Part shown: piece after piece, positions 26,201 through 34,466 of the stretch
Position numbering within the stretch: position 1 is the stretch's first letter
How the letters are laid out: each line of letters starts with the position of its first letter
DNA from: an uncultured Paracoccaceae bacterium
GTDB lineage: Bacteria; Pseudomonadota; Alphaproteobacteria; Rhodobacterales; Rhodobacteraceae
Direction: 5' to 3'
Length of the DNA stretch: 64,000 nucleotides
Assembly (NCBI GenBank): GCA_958439195.1
Contig: OY288170.1
Coordinates: 3,100-67,099, forward strand
The notes under the pieces: generated by a model
What the model was told of the DNA's origin: nothing
Databases searched by the model: none
The model's input: only the letters and a program-made list of their open reading frames with translations
Program-made: the position numbers and the translations under genes

Positions 26201-28482
26201 GCCCGGATCACCTCGACCGTCTTTTGCTGCAACCGCCGCATCTGGTCGCGCCCGGCCAGATAGGGCAGCGGCCATTCGGTCGCAGCATCGCCCATCGCAA
26301 CGGCGGCGTGAAGTGTCCAATAGGGATCGGCCAGATGCGGCCGCGCCAGACACACCAGATCGGCCCGCCCGGCCAGCAGGATGGAATTCACATGGTCGGG
26401 TTCGGTGATATTGCCCACCGCCATCGTGGCAATCCCCGCCTCGTTGCGGATGCGGTCCGAAAACGGCGTCTGGAACATCCGGCCATAGACGGGCCGCGCC
26501 TCCACCGATGTCTGCCCGGCCGACACGTCGATGATATCCGCCCCCGCGCCTGCAAACATCCGCGCGATCTGAACCGCCTCATCCGGCGTCACGCCCTCAT
26601 CCCCCACCCAGTCGGTGGCCGAGATACGCACCGACATCGGCTTCTCCTCGCCCCAGGCCGCCCGCATGGCGCGCAGCACCTCCAAAGGCCATCGCATCCG
26701 GTTCTCCAGACGGCCACCATAGGCATCCGTGCGGATGTTCGATTTCGGGCTGATGAAGGAGGAAACCAGATAGCCATGCGCCGCATGCAGTTCGATCATG
26801 TCAAACCCGGCCCGTTTCGCCATTTCGGTAGCCGCCACAAACTCCGCCGTCACCGCCTCCATATCCGCCCGCGTCATTTCACGCGGCATGGCATTTCGCG
26901 CTGACCACGGCAGCGCCGAAGGCCCGATGATCTCCCAATTCCCTGCGGGCAAAGGCGCGTCGCCCTCTTCCCAACCCACCTGCGTGCTGGCCTTCCGCCC
27001 CGCATGGCCGATCTGGCAGCAGATCCGCGCGTCGGTTTCCGCATGAACGAAATCCACCACCCGCTTCCACGCCGCCTCATGCTCTGGCGCATATAACCCC
27101 GGACAACCCGGCGTGATGCGCCCCTGCGCCGAGGTGCAGGTCATTTCCGTATAAACCAGCCCCGCGCCCCCCTTGGCCCGTTCGCCGTAATGCACCAGAT
27201 GCCAATCCGTCGGGCAGCCCTCCACCGCCTTGTATTGCGCCATCGGTGACACGACGACGCGGTTCTTCAGCGCCATATTGCGCAGGCGGAACGGCGCGAA
27301 CATCGGCCTGCGCCCTTTCATTCCACCCGCCTGTTCCTGAAACCAATCCTCGGTCCGGCCCAGCCATTCCGGGTCGCGCAACCGCAGGTTTTCGTGCCCG
27401 ATCCGCTGGCTGCGCGTCAGCAGCGAATAGGCAAACTGTTCCGGCGGCAGGTCCAGATAGCGTTCCACCTGTTCAAACCATTCAAGGCTGTTGCGCGCCG
27501 CCGATTGCAGGCGCAACACCTCCACCCGCCGCTCATCCTGATACCGCTGAAAGGCCGCCTGCATATCGGGTTCCGAATGCAGGTATTCCGCCAGTGCAAT
27601 CGCACTGTCAAACGCCAGCCGCGTGCCGGATCCGATGGAAAAATGCCCCGTCGCCGCCGCATCCCCCATCAGCACCACGTTTTCATGAAACCACGTCCCG
27701 CACACCACGCGGGGGAAATTCATCCACACCGCCGACCCACGCAGATGCGCCGCGTTGGAAATCAGCGCATGCCCACCCAGATGCCGCGCGAAAATCTGGC
27801 GGCAGGTTTCCACCGTGTCCTCCTTGGACATGTCGGCAAAACCCCACTTGTCCCAGGTATCCTGCGCCATTTCGACGATGAAGGTCGCGGTTTTGTCATC
27901 GAATTGATAGGCATGCGCCCAGACCCAGCCATGCTCGGTCTTCTCAAAAATGAACGTGAACGCATCGTCAAATTTCTGCTCTGTCCCCAGCCAGACGAAC
28001 TTGCACAGCCGCATGTCGATATCGGGCTGGAACACGCTTTCATATTCCCGCCGCACCGCCGAATTGATGCCGTCACAGGCCACCACGATGTCATACTCGC
28101 GGCGGTATTCCTCGGCCGATTTGAACTCCGTCTCGAATTGCAGATCGACACCCAATTCCCGCGCCCGCGCCTGCAACAGGATCAGCATCTGCTTGCGCCC
28201 GATGCCCGCAAACCCATGCCCGCCCGATACCGTGCGCACCCCATCATGCACCACGGCAATATCATCCCAATAGGCGAAATGGTCCCGGATCGACTGGGTG
28301 GATACCGGATCATTCCGCGCCATCCGCCCCAGCGCATCATCCGACAGCACCACCCCCCAGCCAAAGGTGTCGTTGGCCCGGTTCCGCTCCAGCACGGTGA
28401 TCTGATGGCCCGGATCGCGCAGCTTCATCGAAATGGCAAAATAAAGTCCGGCAGGCCCGCCACCCAGACACAGTATCTTCAT
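26197..28482 (-). CDS. abmA: 2-aminobenzoyl-CoA monooxygenase/reductase (fused flavin hydroxylase and old-yellow-enzyme domains)
   Basis: 761 residues with two domains. Residues 1-about 380 are a class A flavin monooxygenase: MKILCLGGGPAGLYFAISMKLRD (Rossmann GxGxxG) and VVLMGDAAATGHFSIGSGTRLAFDSAIALAEYL (GD motif). Residues about 395-761 are an old-yellow-enzyme-type reductase: MFAPFRLRNMALKNRVVVSPMAQYKA, QIGHAGRKAS, ELHAAHGYLVSSFISPKSN and the C-terminal LARPHLADPYWTLHAA. This exact fusion is known from the aerobic 2-aminobenzoyl-CoA pathway of Azoarcus, where it hydroxylates and then reduces the ring; RefSeq-style pipelines call relatives bifunctional salicylyl-CoA 5-hydroxylase/oxidoreductase. 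It is the first gene of the minus-strand operon. Confidence 0.93.
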   Translation of the reverse strand: MKILCLGGGPAGLYFAISMKLRDPGHQITVLERNRANDTFGWGVVLSDDALGRMARNDPVSTQSIRDHFAYWDDIAVVHDGVRTVSGGHGFAGIGRKQMLILLQARARELGVDLQFETEFKSAEEYRREYDIVVACDGINSAVRREYESVFQPDIDMRLCKFVWLGTEQKFDDAFTFIFEKTEHGWVWAHAYQFDDKTATFIVEMAQDTWDKWGFADMSKEDTVETCRQIFARHLGGHALISNAAHLRGSAVWMNFPRVVCGTWFHENVVLMGDAAATGHFSIGSGTRLAFDSAIALAEYLHSEPDMQAAFQRYQDERRVEVLRLQSAARNSLEWFEQVERYLDLPPEQFAYSLLTRSQRIGHENLRLRDPEWLGRTEDWFQEQAGGMKGRRPMFAPFRLRNMALKNRVVVSPMAQYKAVEGCPTDWHLVHYGERAKGGAGLVYTEMTCTSAQGRITPGCPGLYAPEHEAAWKRVVDFVHAETDARICCQIGHAGRKASTQVGWEEGDAPLPAGNWEIIGPSALPWSARNAMPREMTRADMEAVTAEFVAATEMAKRAGFDMIELHAAHGYLVSSFISPKSNIRTDAYGGRLENRMRWPLEVLRAMRAAWGEEKPMSVRISATDWVGDEGVTPDEAVQIARMFAGAGADIIDVSAGQTSVEARPVYGRMFQTPFSDRIRNEAGIATMAVGNITEPDHVNSILLAGRADLVCLARPHLADPYWTLHAAVAMGDAATEWPLPYLAGRDQMRRLQQKTVEVIRA

Positions 28483-28522
28483 CGCCCAAATCCCAGATGG
28501 CGCGGGATGCGCCCGTCGTTAA

Positions 28523-28550
28523 AAGCTACACCGCCTCAAAACAATTTCAA
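28523..28550 (-). promoter_or_regulatory. Candidate promoter of the abmA operon
   Basis: On the minus strand, TTGAAA (28545-28550) and TAGCTT (28523-28528) are spaced by 16 bp, a fair -35/-10 pair for sigma-70. The -35 hexamer lies inside the left arm of the palindrome, which would let a bound regulator block transcription. Assigned by eye. Confidence 0.4.
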
Positions 28551-28597
28551 GTTTGAAATTTTCGGGCTTGAAATTTTCGGGCTTGAAATTTTCCGGG
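28543..28597. promoter_or_regulatory. Candidate MarR operator: palindrome plus tandem half-sites
   Basis: AATTTCAA-GT-TTGAAATT (28543-28560) is a perfect palindrome with 8-bp arms. Its right half-site TTGAAATT recurs at 28568 and 28583, giving three copies at an exact 15-bp period, each followed by TTCGGGC or TTCCGGGC. The array occupies the 135-bp gap between the divergent abmA and hydratase operons. Binding by the MarR protein encoded in the abmA operon is inference. Confidence 0.7.
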
Positions 28598-28617
28598 CAC
28601 GGGCGAAGATCGGGATC

Positions 28618-29373
28618 ATGGACCTGATCATCGACCAGATAGGGGGATGGGCGCGCCTGACCCTGAACCGCCCGGCGCAGAAAAACGCGCTGAACACCGC
28701 GCTGCTGGCGGCGCTGGCCGATGCGCTCACCGCCTTCGCCTCCGACCCCGCCACATGCGCCGTCCTGCTGACCGGGGCCGAAGGCAATTTCGCCGCCGGG
28801 GCCGATATCACCGAAATTGAACATAAAACCAGCCATGACGCCGCCGCCGACCCGCGAAAAGGCCATTGGGCCGCGATCCGCGCCTTTCCCAAACCCCTTG
28901 TCGCGGCGGTGGATGGCTTTGCCCTTGGCGGTGGCTTTGAACTGGCGCTGATGGCCGACCTTATGGTGCTTGGCCCCACCGCCCGCCTTGGCCTGCCGGA
29001 AACCAACCTTGGCCTGATCCCCGGCGCAGGCGGCGGCCAGCGCCTGATGGCGCTTGCCGGCCGCGCCCGTGCCATGCGCATGGTCCTGACCGGTGAGGTG
29101 ATCGACGCCGCCACCGCCCATGACTGGGGCATCGCCACCCATCTGGCCGACGGCCCCGCATCCGATATGGCCGAACCGCTGACCGCACGCCTTGCCACCC
29201 GCGCGCCCCTCGCGCTAATGGCCGCCAAGGCCGCGCTGATCGCGGGCGAAGAAAAGACCCTCGCCCTGGCCGAAGAACGCGCCCGATTTGAATTTCTGCT
29301 TGATACCAATGACAAGGCCGAAGGCATCCGCGCCTTCCGCGCCCGCACCAGACCGGAGTTCAACGGGACATGA
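28618..29373 (+). CDS. Enoyl-CoA hydratase/isomerase family protein
   Basis: Crotonase-fold enzyme, 251 residues. It has TGAEGNFAAGADITEIE (first oxyanion-hole segment), AVDGFALGGGFELALMADLMVLG, and LPETNLGLIPGAGGGQRLMALAG, so the two catalytic acids of a standard hydratase are present, unlike the other crotonase gene of the island. The start MDLIIDQIGGWARL follows the operator array by about 20 bp. It overlaps the next gene by 4 bp. The same frame is open far upstream to 27394, but that part is antisense to abmA and is a shadow. Confidence 0.92.
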   Translation: MDLIIDQIGGWARLTLNRPAQKNALNTALLAALADALTAFASDPATCAVLLTGAEGNFAAGADITEIEHKTSHDAAADPRKGHWAAIRAFPKPLVAAVDGFALGGGFELALMADLMVLGPTARLGLPETNLGLIPGAGGGQRLMALAGRARAMRMVLTGEVIDAATAHDWGIATHLADGPASDMAEPLTARLATRAPLALMAAKAALIAGEEKTLALAEERARFEFLLDTNDKAEGIRAFRARTRPEFNGT

Positions 29374-30476
29374 CCATCGGCATCATCGGCCTTGGCGCCA
29401 TGGGCCTTGGCATCGCGCAGGTCTATGCCGCCGCAGGACACACCATCCGCGCCACCGATGCCAGCACCGATGCCCGCCACACCGCCCCCGCGCGCCTGGC
29501 CGCCAGCCTTGCCCCGCGCGTGACCAAAGGCACCATGACCAAGGCAGACCGCGATGCCATCCTCTCCCGCCTGCGCATCGTCGACCGCATCGAAGACATC
29601 GCCCCCGCCGATCTTGTGATCGAGGCGGTGGTAGAACGCCTCGCCGTGAAGCAGGCCGTGTTTTCGGTTCTGGAACCGCTCTTGTCACCCCATGCGGTGC
29701 TGGCCACCAACACCTCATCCCTGTCTATCGCGGCCATTGCGCAGGGCCTGCCCCGGCCAGACCGCCTGCTCGGCCTGCATTTCTTCAACCCCGCGCCCGT
29801 CATGCGCCTTGTGGAACTGATCCCACACGCCACCACCGCCCCCGACGCGATCGCCAAGGCGCGCACCCTGACCGAAGCCGCTGGTAAGACCGTCATCCAA
29901 TGCGCCGACCGCCCGGGATTCATCGTCAACCGCTGCGCCCGCCCCTACTATGGCGAGGCGCTTGCCCTTCTGGAAGAAGGCCGCAGCGCGGGCGAGATTG
30001 ACGCCGCCCTGATGGCCGCAGGTTATCGCCTTGGCCCCTTTGCCCTGATCGACCTGATCGGCGCCGACATCAACTTGGCCGCCACCGAAGGCCTGTCCGC
30101 CGCCATGAACCATCACCCGCGCTATCACGTCTTTGACGCGCTCAGGGCGCAGGTGGCGCGCGGCGATCTGGGCCGCAAAACCGGGCAGGGCTTCCTCTTT
30201 CCCGCGCCCGCCCCGCCCCCGCCACAGGATGCCGCCACCATCGCCCTGCGGATCGAGTCAACCCTGATCAATGAGGCGGCATGGCTGCGCGCCGAAGGCG
30301 GCACCTCTGCCGATGGCATCGACACCGCGATGCAACTGGGCCTGAACTTCCCCCACGGCCCCCATGCCGCACTTGCCCATCACGGGCGCGACCGCGTGCT
30401 TGCCACCCTGTCCGCACTGGAACAGGCCGCCCCGCCGCACCTGAAACGGCGCTACCTGCCGGCACCGGGCCTGTAA
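29370..30476 (+). CDS. 3-hydroxyacyl-CoA dehydrogenase (3-hydroxybutyryl-CoA dehydrogenase family)
   Basis: NAD-dependent dehydrogenase, 368 residues. N-terminal Rossmann motif MTIGIIGLGAMGLGIAQVYAAAGH; catalytic-domain signatures VLATNTSSLSIAAIAQGLPRPDRLLGLHFFNPAPVMRLVELI and GFIVNRCARPYYGEALALLEEG; a repeat of the C-terminal helical domain follows. PaaH-like. Together with the upstream hydratase it would complete beta-oxidation of the ring-opened product to acetyl-CoA units. Start overlaps the hydratase stop (ATGA). Confidence 0.92.
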   Translation: MTIGIIGLGAMGLGIAQVYAAAGHTIRATDASTDARHTAPARLAASLAPRVTKGTMTKADRDAILSRLRIVDRIEDIAPADLVIEAVVERLAVKQAVFSVLEPLLSPHAVLATNTSSLSIAAIAQGLPRPDRLLGLHFFNPAPVMRLVELIPHATTAPDAIAKARTLTEAAGKTVIQCADRPGFIVNRCARPYYGEALALLEEGRSAGEIDAALMAAGYRLGPFALIDLIGADINLAATEGLSAAMNHHPRYHVFDALRAQVARGDLGRKTGQGFLFPAPAPPPPQDAATIALRIESTLINEAAWLRAEGGTSADGIDTAMQLGLNFPHGPHAALAHHGRDRVLATLSALEQAAPPHLKRRYLPAPGL

Positions 30477-30543
30477 CCAGCCGCGGCCCCTTGCACCCTC
30501 CCCCCATCTGCCGCTGCACTGCGGAATGCCGCAACGCGGCGAA

Positions 30544-30572
30544 TTGACATTGAACGATTATGTCCTCTATGG
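30544..30572 (+). promoter_or_regulatory. Possible ecm promoter
   Basis: TTGACA at 30544-30549 is a consensus -35 element, followed after 17 bp by the poor -10 CTATGG. It lies about 50 bp before the chosen start of ethylmalonyl-CoA mutase. Assigned by eye, low certainty. Confidence 0.3.
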
Positions 30573-30617
30573 ATGCATCAGCGAAAGAAAATTGCCGAAC
30601 TGATTCAGGAGGCCGCC

Positions 30618-32585
30618 ATGACCCCGCCCAAGAAAGAAGCGCCCTGGCTCTTCCGCACCTATGCCGGTCACTCCACCGCCCGCGCCTCCAACGCGCTTTA
30701 CCGCAACAACCTGTCGCGCGGGCAGACGGGCCTTTCCGTGGCCTTCGACCTGCCTACCCAGACGGGCTATGACAGCGACCACGAACTCGCCCGCGGCGAG
30801 GTGGGCAAGGTCGGCGTCCCCGTCGCCCATTTGGGCGACATGCGCACCCTGTTCGACCAGATCCCGCTGGATCAGATGAACACCTCGATGACGATCAACG
30901 CCACCGCCCCTTGGCTGCTGGCCCTTTACATCGCCGTGGCCGAAGAACAGGGGGCCGATATCTCCGCCCTGCAAGGCACCGTGCAGAACGACATCATCAA
31001 GGAATATCTCTCGCGCGGCACCTATATTTGCCCGCCCAAGCCCTCGCTCCGCATGATCACCGACGTCGCGGCCTATACGCAGAAGCACCTGCCGAAATGG
31101 AACCCGATGAACGTCTGCTCCTACCACCTGCAAGAGGCAGGGGCGACGCCCGAACAAGAACTGGCCTTCGCGTTGGCCACCGCCTGCGCCGTGCTGGACG
31201 ATCTGAAGGAAAAGGTCGCCCCCGCCGATTTCCCCAACATGGTGGGCCGCATCTCCTTCTTCGTGAATGCGGGCATCCGCTTTGTCACCGAACTGTGCAA
31301 GATGCGCGCTTTCGTCGATTTGTGGGATGAAATCTGCGAAACCCGCTACGGCGTGACCGATCCGAAATACCGCCGCTTCCGCTATGGCGTGCAGGTGAAC
31401 TCCCTCGGCCTCACCGAACAGCAACCCGAAAACAACGTCTACCGCATCCTGATCGAAATGCTGGCCGTCACCCTGTCGAAAAAGGCGCGCGCCCGTGCTG
31501 TCCAGCTTCCGGCCTGGAACGAGGCGCTGGGTCTGCCCCGCCCCTGGGATCAGCAATGGTCGCTCCGGATGCAGCAGATCCTCGCCTATGAAACCGACCT
31601 CTTGGAATATGACGACCTCTTCGACGGCAACCCCGCCATCGACCGCAAGGTCGCCGAACTGAAAGACGGCGCGCGGCAGGAACTGGCCACGATCGACGCG
31701 ATGGGCGGCGCTGTCGCCGCCATCGACTACATGAAAGGCCGTCTGGTCGAGGCGAACTCTGACCGCCTGTCAAAGATCGAAACAAAGGAAACCACCGTCG
31801 TCGGCGTCAACCGCTGGACCGAAGCCGCGCCCTCACCCCTCACCGCGGGCGACGGGTCGATCATGGTGGCCGATGCCGATGCCGAACGCGATCAGATCGA
31901 ACGCCTGCAAAACTGGCGCGCCACCCGCAACGACGCGCAGGTCAAGGCCGCGCTGGATGCCCTGCGTCAGGCCTGCGCCACTGGGCAAAACGTCATGCCC
32001 GCCTCTGTCGCCGCCGCCAAGGCCGGGGCCACAACCGGCGAATGGGGGGCCGTGGTCCGCGCCGCCTTTGGCGAATACCGCGCCCCCACCGGCGTGTCAC
32101 GCAACCCCTCCAACCGCACCGAAGGTCTGGAACCCATCCGCGACGCCGTCGCCGCCGTCAGCGCGAAACTGGGCAAACCCTTGAAATTCCTTGTCGGAAA
32201 ACCCGGCCTTGATGGCCATTCCAACGGCGCCGAACAGATCGCCGCCCGCGCCCGCGATTGCGGCATGGACATCCATTACGAAGGCATCCGCCTGACGCCC
32301 GCCGAAATCGTCGCGGCGGCGGTGGAACAAGAGGCGCATGTCGTGGGCCTGTCCATCCTGTCAGGCAGCCACATCCCGCTGATCTCTGAAACGCTGGACC
32401 GGATGCGCGCCGCCGGCCTGTCCGACATACCGCTGATCGTCGGCGGCATCATCCCCGAAGACGATGCCGCACGCCTGCGCGCTATGGGCGTGGCCGCCGT
32501 CTACACGCCCAAGGATTTCGAACTTAACCGCATCATGATGGATATAGTTGGCTTGGTAGACCAACAATCCGTCGCCGCACAATAG
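30618..32585 (+). CDS. ecm: Ethylmalonyl-CoA mutase (B12-dependent)
   Basis: Converts (2R)-ethylmalonyl-CoA to methylsuccinyl-CoA in the ethylmalonyl-CoA pathway of acetyl-CoA assimilation. 655 residues from the start with AGGAGG 5 bp upstream; an ATG at 30573 would add 15 residues but lacks a clear site. The N-terminal TIM-barrel (WLFRTYAGHSTARASN, LSVAFDLPTQTGYDSDHELARGEVG) matches Ecm more closely than methylmalonyl-CoA mutase, and the C-terminal cobalamin domain has GLDGHSNGAEQIA (DxHxxG) near residue 535 and IVGGIIPEDDA. Other pathway genes (ccr, mcd, mcl) are not in the window. Confidence 0.95.
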   Translation: MTPPKKEAPWLFRTYAGHSTARASNALYRNNLSRGQTGLSVAFDLPTQTGYDSDHELARGEVGKVGVPVAHLGDMRTLFDQIPLDQMNTSMTINATAPWLLALYIAVAEEQGADISALQGTVQNDIIKEYLSRGTYICPPKPSLRMITDVAAYTQKHLPKWNPMNVCSYHLQEAGATPEQELAFALATACAVLDDLKEKVAPADFPNMVGRISFFVNAGIRFVTELCKMRAFVDLWDEICETRYGVTDPKYRRFRYGVQVNSLGLTEQQPENNVYRILIEMLAVTLSKKARARAVQLPAWNEALGLPRPWDQQWSLRMQQILAYETDLLEYDDLFDGNPAIDRKVAELKDGARQELATIDAMGGAVAAIDYMKGRLVEANSDRLSKIETKETTVVGVNRWTEAAPSPLTAGDGSIMVADADAERDQIERLQNWRATRNDAQVKAALDALRQACATGQNVMPASVAAAKAGATTGEWGAVVRAAFGEYRAPTGVSRNPSNRTEGLEPIRDAVAAVSAKLGKPLKFLVGKPGLDGHSNGAEQIAARARDCGMDIHYEGIRLTPAEIVAAAVEQEAHVVGLSILSGSHIPLISETLDRMRAAGLSDIPLIVGGIIPEDDAARLRAMGVAAVYTPKDFELNRIMMDIVGLVDQQSVAAQ

Positions 32586-32607
32586 GCCAAGCCTATCCCC
32601 TGCAACA

Positions 32608-32643
32608 GGCGCGCGGATGGCGGTAAACCGTCATCCGCGCGCC
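32608..32643 (+). terminator. Strong hairpin after ecm
   Basis: A 12-bp stem GGCGCGCGGATG/CATCCGCGCGCC with further pairing (CGG/CCG) and loop TAAA, 22 bp past the ecm stop. No T tract follows. Probably the 3' end of the ecm transcript. Confidence 0.65.
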
Positions 32644-32718
32644 CCCGCCGACCACCGTCTGGCCCTTTTCCCCGCCGCGCCCTTGGCATAGGTTGCGCAG
32701 CAGAGCAGGGGAAAGTTC

Positions 32719-33429
32719 ATGACAGTCCATATCGGCGCAAAACCCGGCGACATCGCCGAAACCGTCCTCCTCCCCGGCGATCCCTACCGCGCCCGCTGGG
32801 CCGCGCAGACGTTTCTTGAAAACCCGGTTCTGGTAAACGAAGTGCGCGGGATGCTGGGCTATACCGGCACCTGGAACGGCCACCGTGTCACCATCCACGG
32901 CACCGGCATGGGAATGCCGTCGATGTCGATCTACGCCAATGAACTGATCCGCGATTTCGGCGCGCAAACCCTTATCCGCATCGGATCGGCGGGGGCGCTG
33001 CAAACCCATGTCAACGTGCGCGACATTGTGCTGGCCCAGGCCACCTCAACCCTTGGAACGCCGTCACGCTCCATCTTCAAGGAACTCCACTTCGCCCCGG
33101 TCGCCGATTTCACCCTGCTCGCCGCCGCGCACAAGGCCGCCACCGCGCGCGGCATCCCCACCCATGTCGGCGGCGTCTACACCTCTGACACCTTCTACGA
33201 CGAACGGCAGGATCTGTCCGACCAACTGCAACGCCACAACTGCCTTGCCGTGGAAATGGAGGCCGCCGAACTTTACACCCTCGCCGCCCGCTACAACCGC
33301 CGCGCGCTCGCGGTGCTGACCATTTCCGACCACATCCTCACCCATGATGCGCTGCCCGCCGCCGACCGCGAACGCAGCTTCGGCGACATGGTCCAGATCG
33401 CGCTGGAGGCCGCCTTCACCACCGCGTGA
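32719..33429 (+). CDS. deoD: Purine-nucleoside phosphorylase DeoD
   Basis: Phosphorolysis of purine nucleosides in salvage. 236 residues, the standard length of the hexameric trimer-of-dimers type. Motifs: MTVHIGAKPGDIAETVLLPGDPYRA, IRIGSAGALQ, CLAVEMEAAELYTLAARY (ribose-binding Met-Glu) and LTISDHILTHD. CAGGGGAAAG precedes the ATG. Confidence 0.96.
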   Translation: MTVHIGAKPGDIAETVLLPGDPYRARWAAQTFLENPVLVNEVRGMLGYTGTWNGHRVTIHGTGMGMPSMSIYANELIRDFGAQTLIRIGSAGALQTHVNVRDIVLAQATSTLGTPSRSIFKELHFAPVADFTLLAAAHKAATARGIPTHVGGVYTSDTFYDERQDLSDQLQRHNCLAVEMEAAELYTLAARYNRRALAVLTISDHILTHDALPAADRERSFGDMVQIALEAAFTTA

Positions 33430-33491
33430 TGGGCCTTTCCGAACCGCACGGTCCAGCGTAGCTATGCTGCCTGCCCCGGAAAGGACCGATC

Positions 33492-34427
33492 ATGAAAGCC
33501 GCCCGCATCCACGCCTATGGCGATGCCCACCAGATCCGCGTCGAAGACGCCCCCCTGCCCGCCATCGGCCCCGATGACGTGCTGATCCGCGCCGTCGCAG
33601 CCTCGGTCAACCCGGTTGACTGGAAAATCCGCCGCGGCTATCTGGCCGCCATGCTGCCCTATGACATGCCCCTCACCCTTGGCTGGGATGTGTCGGGCAT
33701 CGTGGAAAGCGTCGGGTCCGATGTGACCACCTTCAAACCCGGCGATGCCGTCTATTCCCGCCCCGACATCCGCCGCAACGGCACCTATGCCGAATACGTG
33801 GCCGTCCGCGCCCGCGAAGTGGCCCTGAAACCCACCACCATCAGCCATGTCGAAGCGGCCTCCCTCCCCCTCGTCGGCATCACGGCATGGGAGGCGCTGA
33901 TCACCGCCGCCGGAATGCAGCCCGGCCAGCGTGTGCTGATCCATGCCGGTGCAGGCGGCGTTGGCTCCATCGCCATCCAGCTTGCCAAGGCGCGCGGCGC
34001 CCATGTCACCGCCACCGCCTCTTCGGGCAAATCCGCCCTCGTCCGCTCCCTCGGCGCGGATGAGGTGGTCGATTACCGCGACCCCGCCGCCTTTGCCGCT
34101 GCCCGCGACCTGGACATCGTGTTCGACACCATCGGCGGCGACACGCAGGACGCCTCCTGGGCCATGCTGAAACCGGGTGGCTTTCTCGTGTCCATCACCA
34201 CGCCCCCCAGCCCCGAACGCGCGCAAGCCGAAGGCAAACGTGCAGGCTTTGTGTTCATCGACCCGAACGCCGCCATCCTGCGCGACCTTGCGGCACTGGT
34301 GGACACCGGGAAAATCCGCCCCATCATCGGCGGCGAATTCCGGCTCGATGACGCGGCAAAGGCACAACTGGCCAGCGAAACAGGCCGCACGACGGGCAAA
34401 ATCGTGATCTACACAGGCCAGCCATAA
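33492..34427 (+). CDS. Zinc-independent MDR oxidoreductase (quinone reductase-like)
   Basis: Medium-chain dehydrogenase/reductase, 311 residues. N-terminal GroES-like domain (MKAARIHAYGDAHQIRVEDAPLPAIGPDDVLIRAVAASVNPVDWKIRRG), then Rossmann GQRVLIHAGAGGVGSIAIQLAKARGAHVTATASS with the quinone-reductase AGxGGVG signature. No zinc-ligand set. NADPH is the probable cofactor. AAAGGA lies 9 bp upstream of the ATG. Substrate unknown. Confidence 0.88.
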   Translation: MKAARIHAYGDAHQIRVEDAPLPAIGPDDVLIRAVAASVNPVDWKIRRGYLAAMLPYDMPLTLGWDVSGIVESVGSDVTTFKPGDAVYSRPDIRRNGTYAEYVAVRAREVALKPTTISHVEAASLPLVGITAWEALITAAGMQPGQRVLIHAGAGGVGSIAIQLAKARGAHVTATASSGKSALVRSLGADEVVDYRDPAAFAAARDLDIVFDTIGGDTQDASWAMLKPGGFLVSITTPPSPERAQAEGKRAGFVFIDPNAAILRDLAALVDTGKIRPIIGGEFRLDDAAKAQLASETGRTTGKIVIYTGQP

Positions 34428-34435
34428 CGCCAGCC

Positions 34436-34451
34436 TTAGGGACAACCCTAA
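34436..34451. terminator. Small hairpin between convergent genes
   Basis: TTAGGG-ACAA-CCCTAA, a perfect 6-bp stem in the 39-bp gap between the MDR oxidoreductase and ChaC genes. Could serve both directions, although no T tract is present. Confidence 0.4.
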
Positions 34452-34466
34452 CGGCATTCCTGCCCG

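Noticed and set aside
27394..28617. Long plus-strand open frame continuous with the hydratase gene and antisense to abmA
   Set aside because: It reads a His/Arg/Pro-rich composition typical of an antisense shadow of a high-GC gene; the real hydratase starts at 28618.
20298..30476. Genomic island integrated at tRNA-Glu
   Set aside because: No integrase and no repeated tRNA 3' end were seen downstream, and codon use looks like the neighbours.
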